From contig CALIZH010000088.1 in the NCBI GenBank assembly GCA_938028585.1, forward strand, positions 1 through 11,184: a stretch of 11,184 bases of DNA. Direction: 5' to 3'. The notes under the pieces were generated by a model. That model was given only the letters and a program-made list of their open reading frames with translations. It did not search any database and was not told the origin of the DNA. The position numbers and the translations under genes are program-made. Shown piece by piece: positions 1 to 6,710 of this stretch. This DNA is from an uncultured Actinomyces sp. (GTDB lineage: Bacteria > Actinomycetota > Actinomycetes > Actinomycetales > Actinomycetaceae). Numbering within the stretch: the first letter of the stretch is position 1; each line of letters starts with the position of its first letter.

Positions 1-91
1 GTTCGATGAGCTGAGCCGCCAGGTTCGACAGAATCAGCTTCTGGTGTGCCGGGCTTCCGCCCAGACGAGCACCCTTCTTGGGGGTGGGCAT
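1..91 (-). CDS. rplQ: 50S ribosomal protein L17, N-terminal part (cut by window edge)
   Basis: The first 30 codons of L17 are visible before the window ends. They open MPTPKKGARLGGSPAHQKL, the basic N-terminal stretch that in this family contacts 23S rRNA near the peptide exit tunnel. The start is the ATG at 91, with AGGAG five bases upstream. L17 follows rpoA in nearly all bacterial alpha operons, and here it lies 41 nt downstream of the rpoA stop, so it is very probably the last gene of that transcript. The C-terminal part cannot be judged from this window. Confidence 0.95.
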   Translation of the reverse strand, partial: MPTPKKGARLGGSPAHQKLILSNLAAQLIE

Positions 92-110
92 TTTGTCTCC
101 TAGGAATTTA

Positions 111-127
111 TGCGTCCATCGGACGCA
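111..127 (-). other. Hairpin in the rpoA-rplQ spacer
   Basis: TGCGTCC (111-117) pairs with GGACGCA (121-127) around a three-base loop, giving a perfect 7-bp stem. It sits just after the rpoA stop and about 15 nt before the rplQ Shine-Dalgarno sequence. No T-run follows, so it is not a classical intrinsic terminator. A role in processing, pausing or mRNA stability is inference. Confidence 0.6.
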
Positions 128-132
128 GCATG

Positions 133-1131
133 TCAGATGGACTGATCGTCGCTGAAGTGGATGGAACCGGATTCGCTGACCTCACCGGAGGGCAGGACAG
201 AATCCTTCAGGGTCATCCCAAGGGTTGCAAGAGCTTCCTTGATTTCTTCAATCGACTTCGTACCGAAGTTGCGAATGTCAAGCAGATCCGCCTCGGAGTG
301 AGCCACGAGCTCGCCAACAGTGAGGATTCCGCGACGACGCAGCGCGTTGTAGGAACGCGACTGCAGGCCGAGGTTCTCAATGGGCAGCGCGAGGTCGGCA
401 GCGAGGGTGGCATCCGTGGTCGAGGGACCGACTTCAATGCCTTCGGCTTCCTCGTTCAGTTCACGCATCAAACCAAAGAGCTCAACCAAGGTCTTGCCAG
501 CGGAGGCAACGGCGTCACGCGGGGTGATTGCCGGCTTGGTCTCAACATCGATGATCAGGCGATCGAAGTCGGTGCGCTGCTCAACACGAGTTGCCTCAAC
601 CTTGTAGGTCACCTTGACAACGGGAGAGTAGATCGAATCGATCGGGATGCGGGAAATTTCAGCCTGGGGATCCTTGTTCTGAGCAGCCGACACGTAGCCG
701 CGGCCACGCTCGACGGTCAGCTCGATCTCAAGCTTGCCCTTTTCATTAAGGGTCGCCAGATGCAGATCGGGGTTGTGAATCTCGACGCCGGCCGGAGGGG
801 TGATATCCCCTGCGACGACCTCTCCCGGGCCTGCCTTACGCAGGTACATGACAACAGGCTCGTCGTTCTCGGAGGAGAGAACGATCTGCTTGATGTTCAG
901 GATGATCTCGGCAACGTCTTCCTTCACACCCTCGATCGTCCGGAACTCGTGAGGCACACCATCAATGCGGATGGAGGTCACGGCAGCGCCGGGGATCGAC
1001 GAGAGCAGGGTTCGGCGCAGGGAGTTACCCAGCGTGTAGCCGAAACCGGGCTCAAGGGGCTCCAGGATGAAACGGGAGCGCAGTTCGCTGACCTTCTCTT
1101 CGGTCAGGATGGGTCGCTCTGCAATGAGCAC
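133..1131 (-). CDS. rpoA: DNA-directed RNA polymerase subunit alpha
   Basis: This is the 332-residue alpha subunit, whose dimer nucleates assembly of RNA polymerase and whose C-terminal domain touches UP elements and activators. The N-terminal assembly domain (about residues 1-228) shows the dimerisation segment FGYTLGNSLRRTLLSSIPG at 30-48. A flexible acidic linker (about 229-247) leads to the helix-hairpin-helix C-terminal domain (about 248-310), with LGLQSRSYNALRRRGI and the later IRNFGTKSIEEIKEAL. A serine- and acid-rich tail ends the protein. The start is a GTG at 1131, with AGGA seven bases upstream, and it gives the usual actinobacterial opening MLIAERP. It lies 150 nt below rpsK with no rpsD between, and 41 nt above rplQ. 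Length and domains are normal. Confidence 0.98.
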   Translation of the reverse strand: MLIAERPILTEEKVSELRSRFILEPLEPGFGYTLGNSLRRTLLSSIPGAAVTSIRIDGVPHEFRTIEGVKEDVAEIILNIKQIVLSSENDEPVVMYLRKAGPGEVVAGDITPPAGVEIHNPDLHLATLNEKGKLEIELTVERGRGYVSAAQNKDPQAEISRIPIDSIYSPVVKVTYKVEATRVEQRTDFDRLIIDVETKPAITPRDAVASAGKTLVELFGLMRELNEEAEGIEVGPSTTDATLAADLALPIENLGLQSRSYNALRRRGILTVGELVAHSEADLLDIRNFGTKSIEEIKEALATLGMTLKDSVLPSGEVSESGSIHFSDDQSI

Positions 1132-1281
1132 GTCTTAGTCCTTTCTTCCCGGCGCCCGCCATATGACGCCGGATCGGGGTCCCGCATTGCGGGGAAAAGG
1201 TAAGGACGAGGCCACGTATTCTTGTGTGATCCCGCCCAGACGTGGGGGGTGGATTTCCGTGGGATCTCCACCCTCCGGGGC
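1132..1281 (-). other. rpsK-rpoA spacer with two hairpins
   Basis: This 150-nt spacer has no gene. Just after the rpsK stop, GGGTGGA (1247-1253) and TCCACCC (1267-1273) form a perfect 7-bp stem. Nearer rpoA, CCCGC (1181-1185) and GCGGG (1189-1193) form a small triloop hairpin. Neither is followed by a T-run on the minus strand. I could not find a convincing -35/-10 pair here, so I infer that rpoA is read from the upstream transcript. Confidence 0.5.
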
Positions 1282-1689
1282 TCAGACGCGACGACGCTTC
1301 GGGGGACGAGCGCCGTTGAATGCCTGGGGCGTCACGTCCTGGATCGAGCCGACCTCCAGGCCAGCAGCCTGAAGCGAACGGATCGCGGTCTCACGGCCGG
1401 AGCCGGGACCCTTCACGAAGACGTCGACCTTCTTCATGCCGTGTTCCTGTGCGCGACGCGCGGCGGCCTCGGCAGCAAGCTGAGCAGCGAAGGGGGTCGA
1501 CTTACGCGAACCCTTGAAGCCCACCTGGCCGGAGGAGGCCCAGGAGATCACCGCACCGGTAGGGTCGGTAATGGAAACGATAGTGTTGTTGAACGTCGAC
1601 TTGATGTACGCGTGTCCGTGAGTGACGTTCTTTGAAATCCTGCGGCGCGGCTTGCGTCCCGCGCCGGAACGAGTGGTCTTTGCAGCCAT
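1282..1689 (-). CDS. rpsK: 30S ribosomal protein S11
   Basis: S11 (135 residues) lies on the platform of the 30S subunit, where it helps form the mRNA exit channel near the anti-Shine-Dalgarno helix. The family signature is clear at the C-terminal end: VKGPGSGRETAIRSLQAAGL, then DVTPQAFNGARPPKRRRV. The core THGHAYIKSTFNNTIVSITD is near residues 23-42, after a short basic N-terminal tail. The start is the ATG at 1689, with a GAAGGA element about ten bases upstream. It lies 55 nt after rpsM. The next gene is rpoA rather than rpsD, which in many bacteria sits between them. Length is typical for an actinobacterium. Confidence 0.98.
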   Translation of the reverse strand: MAAKTTRSGAGRKPRRRISKNVTHGHAYIKSTFNNTIVSITDPTGAVISWASSGQVGFKGSRKSTPFAAQLAAEAAARRAQEHGMKKVDVFVKGPGSGRETAIRSLQAAGLEVGSIQDVTPQAFNGARPPKRRRV

Positions 1690-1720
1690 GTGTTTCAGTT
1701 CCTTCGAAGTCGTGTGTTAA

Positions 1721-1737
1721 AAGTCCACGCTGGACTT
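1721..1737 (-). other. Hairpin in the rpsM-rpsK spacer
   Basis: AAGTCCA (1721-1727) and TGGACTT (1731-1737) form a perfect 7-bp stem with a three-base loop. It begins eight bases after the rpsM stop. On the minus strand the 3' arm runs into two more T residues and then AA, so it resembles a weak intrinsic terminator or pause site. The T-run is too short to call it a real terminator. Confidence 0.5.
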
Positions 1738-1744
1738 AGCGGCC

Positions 1745-2119
1745 TTACTTGGCCTTCTTCTTACCTGCAACGGTGCGCTTGGGGCCCTTACGGGTACGCG
1801 CATTGGTCTTGGTGCGCTGACCGTGGACCGGCAGGCCACGACGGTGACGAAGTCCCTGGTAGGATCCGATCTCAATCTTGCGACGGATGTCTGCCTGGAC
1901 CTCACGACGCAAATCGCCTTCCACCTTAAAGGTGTTCTCGATGTATTCGCGAAGCTTGACGAGGTCTTCCTCGGTGGCATCCTTCACGCGAAGATCGGGG
2001 CTCACGCCGGTGGCCTCGAGGGTCTCCTTGGCGCGGGTGCGTCCAACTCCATAAATGTACGTGAGCGCGATCTCCATACGCTTTTCGCGAGGGAGGTCGA
2101 CGCCGGCAATACGTGCCAT
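1745..2119 (-). CDS. rpsM: 30S ribosomal protein S13
   Basis: S13 (124 residues) sits in the head of the 30S subunit, bridges to the 50S subunit and reaches towards the P-site tRNA through its basic tail. It opens MARIAGVDLPREKRMEIALTYIYG, followed by the helix-two-turns-helix region with VGRTRAKETLEATG. The signature SYQGLRHRRGLPVHGQRTKT is near residues 86-105, and the tail ends in a run of lysines. The start is the ATG at 2119, with GGAG seven bases upstream. It is the first gene of the alpha operon in the classical arrangement, and it is preceded by an unusually structured 141-nt spacer. Confidence 0.98.
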   Translation of the reverse strand: MARIAGVDLPREKRMEIALTYIYGVGRTRAKETLEATGVSPDLRVKDATEEDLVKLREYIENTFKVEGDLRREVQADIRRKIEIGSYQGLRHRRGLPVHGQRTKTNARTRKGPKRTVAGKKKAK

Positions 2120-2140
2120 GTTTATGCTCCAAATTGTTCA

Positions 2141-2192
2141 TCGGAGGTCGTCACCACTCCTCCCGGGTGAGCCACCCGGCCCCGGCCTCCGA
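2141..2192 (-). promoter_or_regulatory. Nested stem-loop leader upstream of rpsM
   Basis: TCGGAGG (2141-2147) pairs perfectly with CCTCCGA (2186-2192). Inside that stem, CCGGGTG (2163-2169) pairs with CACCCGG (2173-2179) around a three-base loop. The structure lies just upstream of the rpsM ribosome binding site (GGAG at 2127-2130). In Escherichia coli this position holds the structured mRNA target through which S4 represses the alpha operon. That parallel is inference, because I see no recognisable S4-site sequence and rpsD is not in this operon. Confidence 0.45.
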
Positions 2193-2227
2193 ACCGAGGG
2201 TCGCGCAAGCGCGTGTGGAATGATGCT

Positions 2228-2243
2228 GCCGGATTACTCCGGC
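2228..2243 (-). other. GTAA-tetraloop hairpin after rpmJ
   Basis: GCCGGA (2228-2233) and TCCGGC (2238-2243) form a perfect 6-bp stem. In the minus-strand RNA the loop reads GUAA, a member of the stable GNRA tetraloop class. It lies 17 nt after the rpmJ stop. No T-run follows. It closely resembles the hairpin at 10389-10410. Confidence 0.55.
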
Positions 2244-2260
2244 GTTATCACAGCGAGGGT

Positions 2261-2374
2261 TCAGCCCTGGCGCTGCTTGTGCCTGGGGTTGTCACAGATG
2301 ACCATGACGTTGCCGTGGCGACGAATCACCTTGCACTTGTCACAGATCTTCTTGACACTCGGCTTGACCTTCAT
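2261..2374 (-). CDS. rpmJ: 50S ribosomal protein L36 (zinc-binding form)
   Basis: A 37-residue frame that is easy to miss encodes L36, the smallest 50S protein, which binds 23S rRNA domains II and VI. It reads MKVKPSVKKICDKCKVIRR at the N-terminus and ends PRHKQRQG. The four zinc ligands of the C+ form are all present: Cys11, Cys14, Cys27 and His32. Many bacteria also carry a zinc-free paralogue elsewhere for use when zinc is scarce, but none is in this window. The start is the ATG at 2374, with a strong GGAGG eight bases upstream. It follows infA by 40 nt, the standard order. Confidence 0.96.
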   Translation of the reverse strand: MKVKPSVKKICDKCKVIRRHGNVMVICDNPRHKQRQG

Positions 2375-2387
2375 GGTTGTTACCTCC

Positions 2388-2404
2388 ACTGCCCGTCGGG
2401 CAGT
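2388..2404 (-). other. Hairpin abutting the rpmJ ribosome binding site
   Basis: ACTGCCC (2388-2394) and GGGCAGT (2398-2404) form a perfect 7-bp stem with a three-base loop. On the minus strand the 3' arm ends immediately before the GGAGG that serves rpmJ. It therefore flanks the site without covering it. A stabilising or coupling role is inference. Confidence 0.55.
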
Positions 2405-2414
2405 TTGTGTCGGG

Positions 2415-2636
2415 TCACTTGTAGCGGTAGACGATACGGCCTCGGGAGAGGTCGTAGGGGCTCAGCTCGACGACCACTCGGTCCTCGGGCAGAATGCGGA
2501 TGTAGTGCTGACGCATCTTGCCGGCAATGTGGCCAAGCACGATGTGTCCATTGCTCAATTCCACGCGGAACATCGCATTCGGCAAGGCTTCGATAACCGT
2601 GCCTTCGATTTCGATGACGCCGTCCTTCTTCGCCAT
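2415..2636 (-). CDS. infA: Translation initiation factor IF-1
   Basis: IF-1 (73 residues) is a single OB-fold protein that binds the A site of the 30S subunit during initiation and helps IF-2 and IF-3. The sequence opens MAKKDGVIEIEGTVIEALPN, has the core FRVELSNGHIVLGHIAGKMR (about 23-42), and ends in RILPEDRVVVELSPYDLSRG plus the closing IVYRYK. This is the family pattern at the usual length. The start is the ATG at 2636. Its GGAGG ends only two bases before the ATG, an unusually short spacing; a weaker AGAGGA lies about 12 bases upstream. It is set 205 nt away from map, which suggests its own promoter, and leads into rpmJ. Confidence 0.97.
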   Translation of the reverse strand: MAKKDGVIEIEGTVIEALPNAMFRVELSNGHIVLGHIAGKMRQHYIRILPEDRVVVELSPYDLSRGRIVYRYK

Positions 2637-2841
2637 ATCCTCCGTCTATCCTCTACTACTTTTTCGGATTCGAACGGCCTGAGACCGTTCGGGATCGCCC
2701 TTGGAAACAGGCATACTGCCCCCAAAGACACGTCCAAGGGTCGAGCCTACGCTATTTTGGCCCTTCTTGGAAAGCTGGATGCGGTGTCTATCGCCTCACG
2801 CTTAATGCTTGCGAGCTATCAACATAGACACGCGCGGGAGA
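2637..2841 (-). promoter_or_regulatory. map-infA spacer: inverted repeats and a weak promoter candidate
   Basis: This 205-nt spacer has no gene. Three inverted repeats are visible: GTGTCTAT/ATAGACAC (2784-2791, 2824-2831); CCCTTGGA/TCCAAGGG (2698-2705, 2733-2740), enclosing a small GGCA/TGCC hairpin; and CGAACGG/CCGTTCG (2671-2677, 2685-2691). The best promoter match I see is TTTCCA (2768-2773), an 18-bp spacer, then TAGGCT (2744-2749), read on the minus strand. An alternative is TTGGAC with a 16-bp spacer and TATGCC. Both are weak. The size of the gap supports an independent infA promoter more than the motifs do. Confidence 0.35.
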
Positions 2842-3834
2842 CTAGTCGAGCAGAACAGGAGTGACACCAAAGGGCGCGAGCCCTGCTACTCCCCCGTCAA
2901 CTGCACTCAAGATCGCGACGCCGTCATCCAAAATCGCGATGGTGTGCTCCCATTGAGCGGCATCTGAGCCATCGACTGTACGGACTGTCCAGTCGTCATT
3001 CTCGGTGACATTTTCAATATCGCCGCTGGTCAGCATCGGTTCAACAGCCAGAACCATTCCAGGACGCAACTTCGGCATCAGGCCACGCACGCGGTAGTTC
3101 AGAACTTCCGGATCCTGGTGCATCGCGGTGCCAATCCCATGTCCGGTGAAGTCCTCGATAATTCCCGCTTCCCAGCCGAGGTCCTCCGCGCGCTCGGCAA
3201 CGACGCGCTCGACGGCCTCGCCAACTGCGCTCACGCGCTTTCCACGAGCAACCGAGGCGAGCGCCGCCCACAGCGCCTCACGTGTAACGAGGTCAAGCTC
3301 GCGCCTGCGCGCAACGCTCCCCTGCTTTGAAACTTCCCCTGCCGAGTCCGCGCTGGTTTCCCCCGCCTCACTCTGAGGAGCTGAAGGGTTTGCACTCCCC
3401 CAGCGTTTTCCTGCGCCCGGACCTTGGTGACGACGAACCCATGAACACGCAAACTCTTCATCAGAAGTGAATTCATCTCCGACGATCATTGAGAATGCCG
3501 CATCTCCGTGCCACTGTTTGCCACTTCGTTCAAGCCATGCCCCGCAGTCGAAGGTCACAATGTCACCAATAGCAAGCTTGCGCTTCCCGGGGATGCCGTG
3601 AACGATCACGTCATTGGGGGAAATACACACCGTTGCGGGATAGCCGTAGTAATTGAGGAAGTTCGAGCGCGCACCGCAACGACGGATCGCATCTGCGCTC
3701 ACCTCGTCCAGTTCACCGGTTGTTACGCCGGGACGTGCCGCTTCTCGCAGGCTTCGGTGAATTTCCGCAACAACCAGCCCGGCTTCTCGCATCCACTTGA
3801 TCTGATCAAGGGTCTTGTATTCAATGTGGGACAT
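2842..3834 (-). CDS. map: Methionine aminopeptidase, type I, with a hydrophilic insert
   Basis: This cytosolic metalloenzyme removes the initiator methionine from new proteins. All six expected metal-site residues are visible: His79 (in VHGIPG), Asp96 (FDCGAW), Asp111 (HGDAAF), His232 (GHGIG), Glu265 (VEPM) and Glu297 (EHTIAI). At 330 residues it is longer than the common 250-290. The excess is mostly an insert of about 50 residues (roughly 129-178) between the strand carrying Asp111 and the helix beginning LVTREALW. The insert is rich in Gly, Ser, Ala, Lys and Glu and looks disordered. The frame runs through it without interruption. The start is the ATG at 3834, with AAGGA about six bases upstream. 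It lies 95 nt after adk in the usual secY-adk-map order. I infer that it is active. Confidence 0.96.
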   Translation of the reverse strand: MSHIEYKTLDQIKWMREAGLVVAEIHRSLREAARPGVTTGELDEVSADAIRRCGARSNFLNYYGYPATVCISPNDVIVHGIPGKRKLAIGDIVTFDCGAWLERSGKQWHGDAAFSMIVGDEFTSDEEFACSWVRRHQGPGAGKRWGSANPSAPQSEAGETSADSAGEVSKQGSVARRRELDLVTREALWAALASVARGKRVSAVGEAVERVVAERAEDLGWEAGIIEDFTGHGIGTAMHQDPEVLNYRVRGLMPKLRPGMVLAVEPMLTSGDIENVTENDDWTVRTVDGSDAAQWEHTIAILDDGVAILSAVDGGVAGLAPFGVTPVLLD

Positions 3835-3856
3835 TGTGCTTCCTTTGGATGAAACT

Positions 3857-3890
3857 CCGGGGCGCGATGGCTTTCACCACCGCGCCCCGG
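3857..3890 (-). other. Long hairpin in the adk-map spacer
   Basis: CCGGGGCGCG (3857-3866) pairs perfectly with CGCGCCCCGG (3881-3890). In the minus-strand RNA the stem continues with one G-U pair (3880/3867) and three more pairs, reaching 14 bp around a six-base loop. On the plus strand the same position would be an A-C mismatch, so the fold is complete only in the map-sense RNA. No T-run follows; the map ribosome binding site comes about ten bases later. A smaller GCGCT/AGCGC hairpin lies at 3901-3914. It could be an attenuator or processing site. Confidence 0.6.
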
Positions 3891-3929
3891 TTCCGTATCA
3901 GCGCTGAGCAGCGCCAGGGTACGTGTTGC

Positions 3930-4501
3930 TTACTTGTTGAGACCGTCGAGAAGGGCGAAAATACGCTCGCTCACTTCGTCGATCGAACCGCGTCCATCAA
4001 CAACCTGAAGCAGATCTTGATCGGCGTAGTAGGTTGCCATGGGTTCGGTCAGCTCATGGTAAATCTCAAGGCGGTGACGAATGACGGGCTCAGTGTCATC
4101 GGAGCGGTTCTGCTCGGTTGCACGCTTGAGCATGCGAGCCACGACCTCATCTTCGTCTACCTGAATCTCCAGGACGACATCCAAGCTCACGCCGAGTTCG
4201 GCAAGCATGTCACGCAGAACGTGCGCCTGCTCGAGAGTGCGGGGGTATCCGTCAAGGAGGAAACCGTTAGCGGTATCCGGTGCGGAAAGGCGCACCTTCA
4301 CCATGGGGTTCGTTACCGAATCGGGAACGAACTCTCCACGTTCCATGTATTCCTTGGCTCGTTTACCCAATTCCGTGCCCTCAGACATATTGGCGCGGAA
4401 GATCTCTCCGGTGGAGATAGCGGGAATGTTCAGGCGCTCGGCGATACGCGCGGCCTGGGTACCCTTACCAGCTCCGGGAGGGCCGAGGAGGATGACAACT
4501 G

Positions 4502-4505
<4 letters not shown>
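3930..4505 (-). CDS. adk: Adenylate kinase, short-lid form
   Basis: Adenylate kinase interconverts ATP plus AMP and two ADP, keeping the cell's adenylate balance. The protein is 191 residues. The P-loop GPPGAGKGT is at 8-16. The AMP-binding segment STGEIFR is at 31-37, with LLDGYPRT at 83-90. The lid is short (about 125-140, with NRSDDTEPVIRHRL) and has no four-cysteine zinc site, as in the actinobacterial short form. The ATG at 4505 overlaps the secY stop by four bases (ATGA), and AAGGA lies eight bases upstream, so translation is probably coupled to secY. It precedes map after 95 nt. No oddities are seen. Confidence 0.98.
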
Positions 4506-5794
<1,289 letters not shown>

Positions 5795-5988
5795 GGCTTC
5801 CTCCTACGTAACGAAATAATTGCGACCATTTAGATCGCACGACTCTCAAAAGACTACCTGAAATGACAGGGATACTGTGAATCAAAAGTAGAGAACTTGA
5901 GAAACTGTGATATGGGTAAAGGCCCTCTCCCGCTTGGAGAGCCACTGAAATCGGGGGCTTCAGCGACTGGGGAAACGGCCTCGACGTG
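5795..5988 (-). promoter_or_regulatory. secY upstream region with promoter candidate and palindrome
   Basis: This region lies between the rplO terminator-like hairpin and secY and has no gene. A weak promoter candidate on the minus strand is TTCACA (5876-5881), a 19-bp spacer, then TAGTCT (5851-5856), about 57 nt before the TTG start. An imperfect 17-bp palindrome TGACAG-N5-CTGTGA (5864-5880) overlaps the -35 side. ACTGTGA also recurs at 5904-5910, exactly 30 bp from the copy at 5874-5880. A bulged hairpin (GGC plus CTCTCC arms) lies around 5921-5943. Promoter and operator roles are inference. Confidence 0.35.
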
Positions 5989-6033
5989 CAAGAAAGCGAA
6001 ACGGGGGTAGCCCGGAAACCGAGCCACCCCCGT
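5989..6033 (-). terminator. Intrinsic terminator-like hairpin after rplO
   Basis: ACGGGGGT (6001-6008) pairs perfectly with ACCCCCGT (6026-6033). In the minus-strand RNA seven more pairs continue inwards, two of them G-U, giving an unbroken 15-bp stem with a UUU loop. On the plus strand those two positions would be A-C mismatches. The stem is followed by a T-rich but interrupted tract (TTCGCTTTCTT). It starts 12 nt after the rplO stop. It probably ends much of the spc transcript, perhaps only partially. Confidence 0.7.
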
Positions 6034-6045
6034 GGCAATCACCAC

Positions 6046-6525
6046 TCAGCGGGTCTTGATAGAACCGCCGGCAGCAGTAATCTTCGCTTCTGCCGAAGCC
6101 GACCAGGAGTCGACCTCGATATCGAGCTTAACGGTGAGCTCACCGGTGCCGAGCACCTTCACTGCCCAACCGTCGCGCACTGCGGAACGTGCAACGAGAT
6201 CCTCAACAGTCACCTTTCCACCTTCGGGGAAGAGCTCCTGCAGACGACCAACGTTGACGACCTGGTACTCAACGCGGAAGGGGTTCTTGAAGCCGCGCAG
6301 CTTGGGAAGGCGCATGTGGATGGGCATCTGGCCACCCTCGAAGCCTGCGGGAACCTGGTAACGAGCCTTCGTGCCCTTGGTACCACGTCCAGCGGTCTTA
6401 CCCTTTGAACCTTCACCGCGACCGACGCGGGTCTTCGCGGTCTTTGCACCAGCGGCGGGACGCAGGTGGTGCAGTCGAACGACGCGACCCTGCTCCTCAC
6501 CGGTGTTCTTCGTGGAGTCCGCCAT
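6046..6525 (-). CDS. rplO: 50S ribosomal protein L15
   Basis: L15 (159 residues) is a late-assembling 50S protein that threads a long basic N-terminal arm into 23S rRNA. The arm is seen in LHHLRPAAGAKTAKTRVGRG and GSKGKTAGRGTKGTKAR (about 18-54). GFEGGQMPIHMRLPKLRGF (about 61-79) follows, and then the globular domain. A hydrophilic N-terminal extension of about 17 residues precedes the usual LHHLRPAAG. The start is the ATG at 6525, two bases after the rpmD stop, with GGAGG about ten bases upstream. It is the last gene of its block: a terminator-like hairpin follows the stop by 12 nt. Confidence 0.98.
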   Translation of the reverse strand: MADSTKNTGEEQGRVVRLHHLRPAAGAKTAKTRVGRGEGSKGKTAGRGTKGTKARYQVPAGFEGGQMPIHMRLPKLRGFKNPFRVEYQVVNVGRLQELFPEGGKVTVEDLVARSAVRDGWAVKVLGTGELTVKLDIEVDSWSASAEAKITAAGGSIKTR

Positions 6526-6527
6526 GG

Positions 6528-6710
6528 TCAGTCGACCTCCTCAACTGTAACCAGGTGACGAACGGTGTGGATGGCACCGCGAACGGTTTCTGCATCCTCA
6601 CGAACGACGCTCTGGCCGATCTTGCGCAGCCCGAGGGTGCGCAGTGTGTCCTTCATGTTCTGCTTGGCGCCGATGCTGGACTTGACCTGCGTGATCTTCA
6701 GCTTTGCCAT
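6528..6710 (-). CDS. rpmD: 50S ribosomal protein L30
   Basis: L30 (60 residues from the ATG at 6710) is a small 50S protein near the 5S and domain II region. It opens MAKLKITQVKSSIGAKQNMK and continues DTLRTLGLRKIGQSVVREDA, the family core. A GTG three bases further upstream could add one residue. I prefer the ATG because it forms a one-base TGATG overlap with the rpsE stop, as at several junctions here. The ribosome binding site is GGGGGTGA within the end of rpsE. It lies between rpsE and rplO as in standard spc operons; rpmD is absent in some bacteria but intact here. Confidence 0.96.
   Translation of the reverse strand: MAKLKITQVKSSIGAKQNMKDTLRTLGLRKIGQSVVREDAETVRGAIHTVRHLVTVEEVD

Noticed and set aside
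46..1203. A 385-codon open frame on the plus strand
   Set aside because: It lies antisense across all of rpoA, with no family-like sequence. Long antisense frames are common opposite high-G+C genes.
1132..1281. A dedicated rpoA promoter in the rpsK-rpoA spacer
   Set aside because: I looked for TTGACA-like and TAnnnT hexamers at 16-19 bp spacing on the minus strand and found no convincing pair.
2055..2864. A 269-codon plus-strand frame spanning rpmJ, infA and the map-infA gap
   Set aside because: It covers the antisense of two certain genes and two spacers, has no recognisable domain, and its codons follow the antisense bias of those genes.
3301..3450. A frameshift or small inserted element in map
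   Set aside because: The frame runs straight through, there are no flanking direct repeats that I can see, and all catalytic residues downstream are intact. An in-frame insert is the simpler reading.
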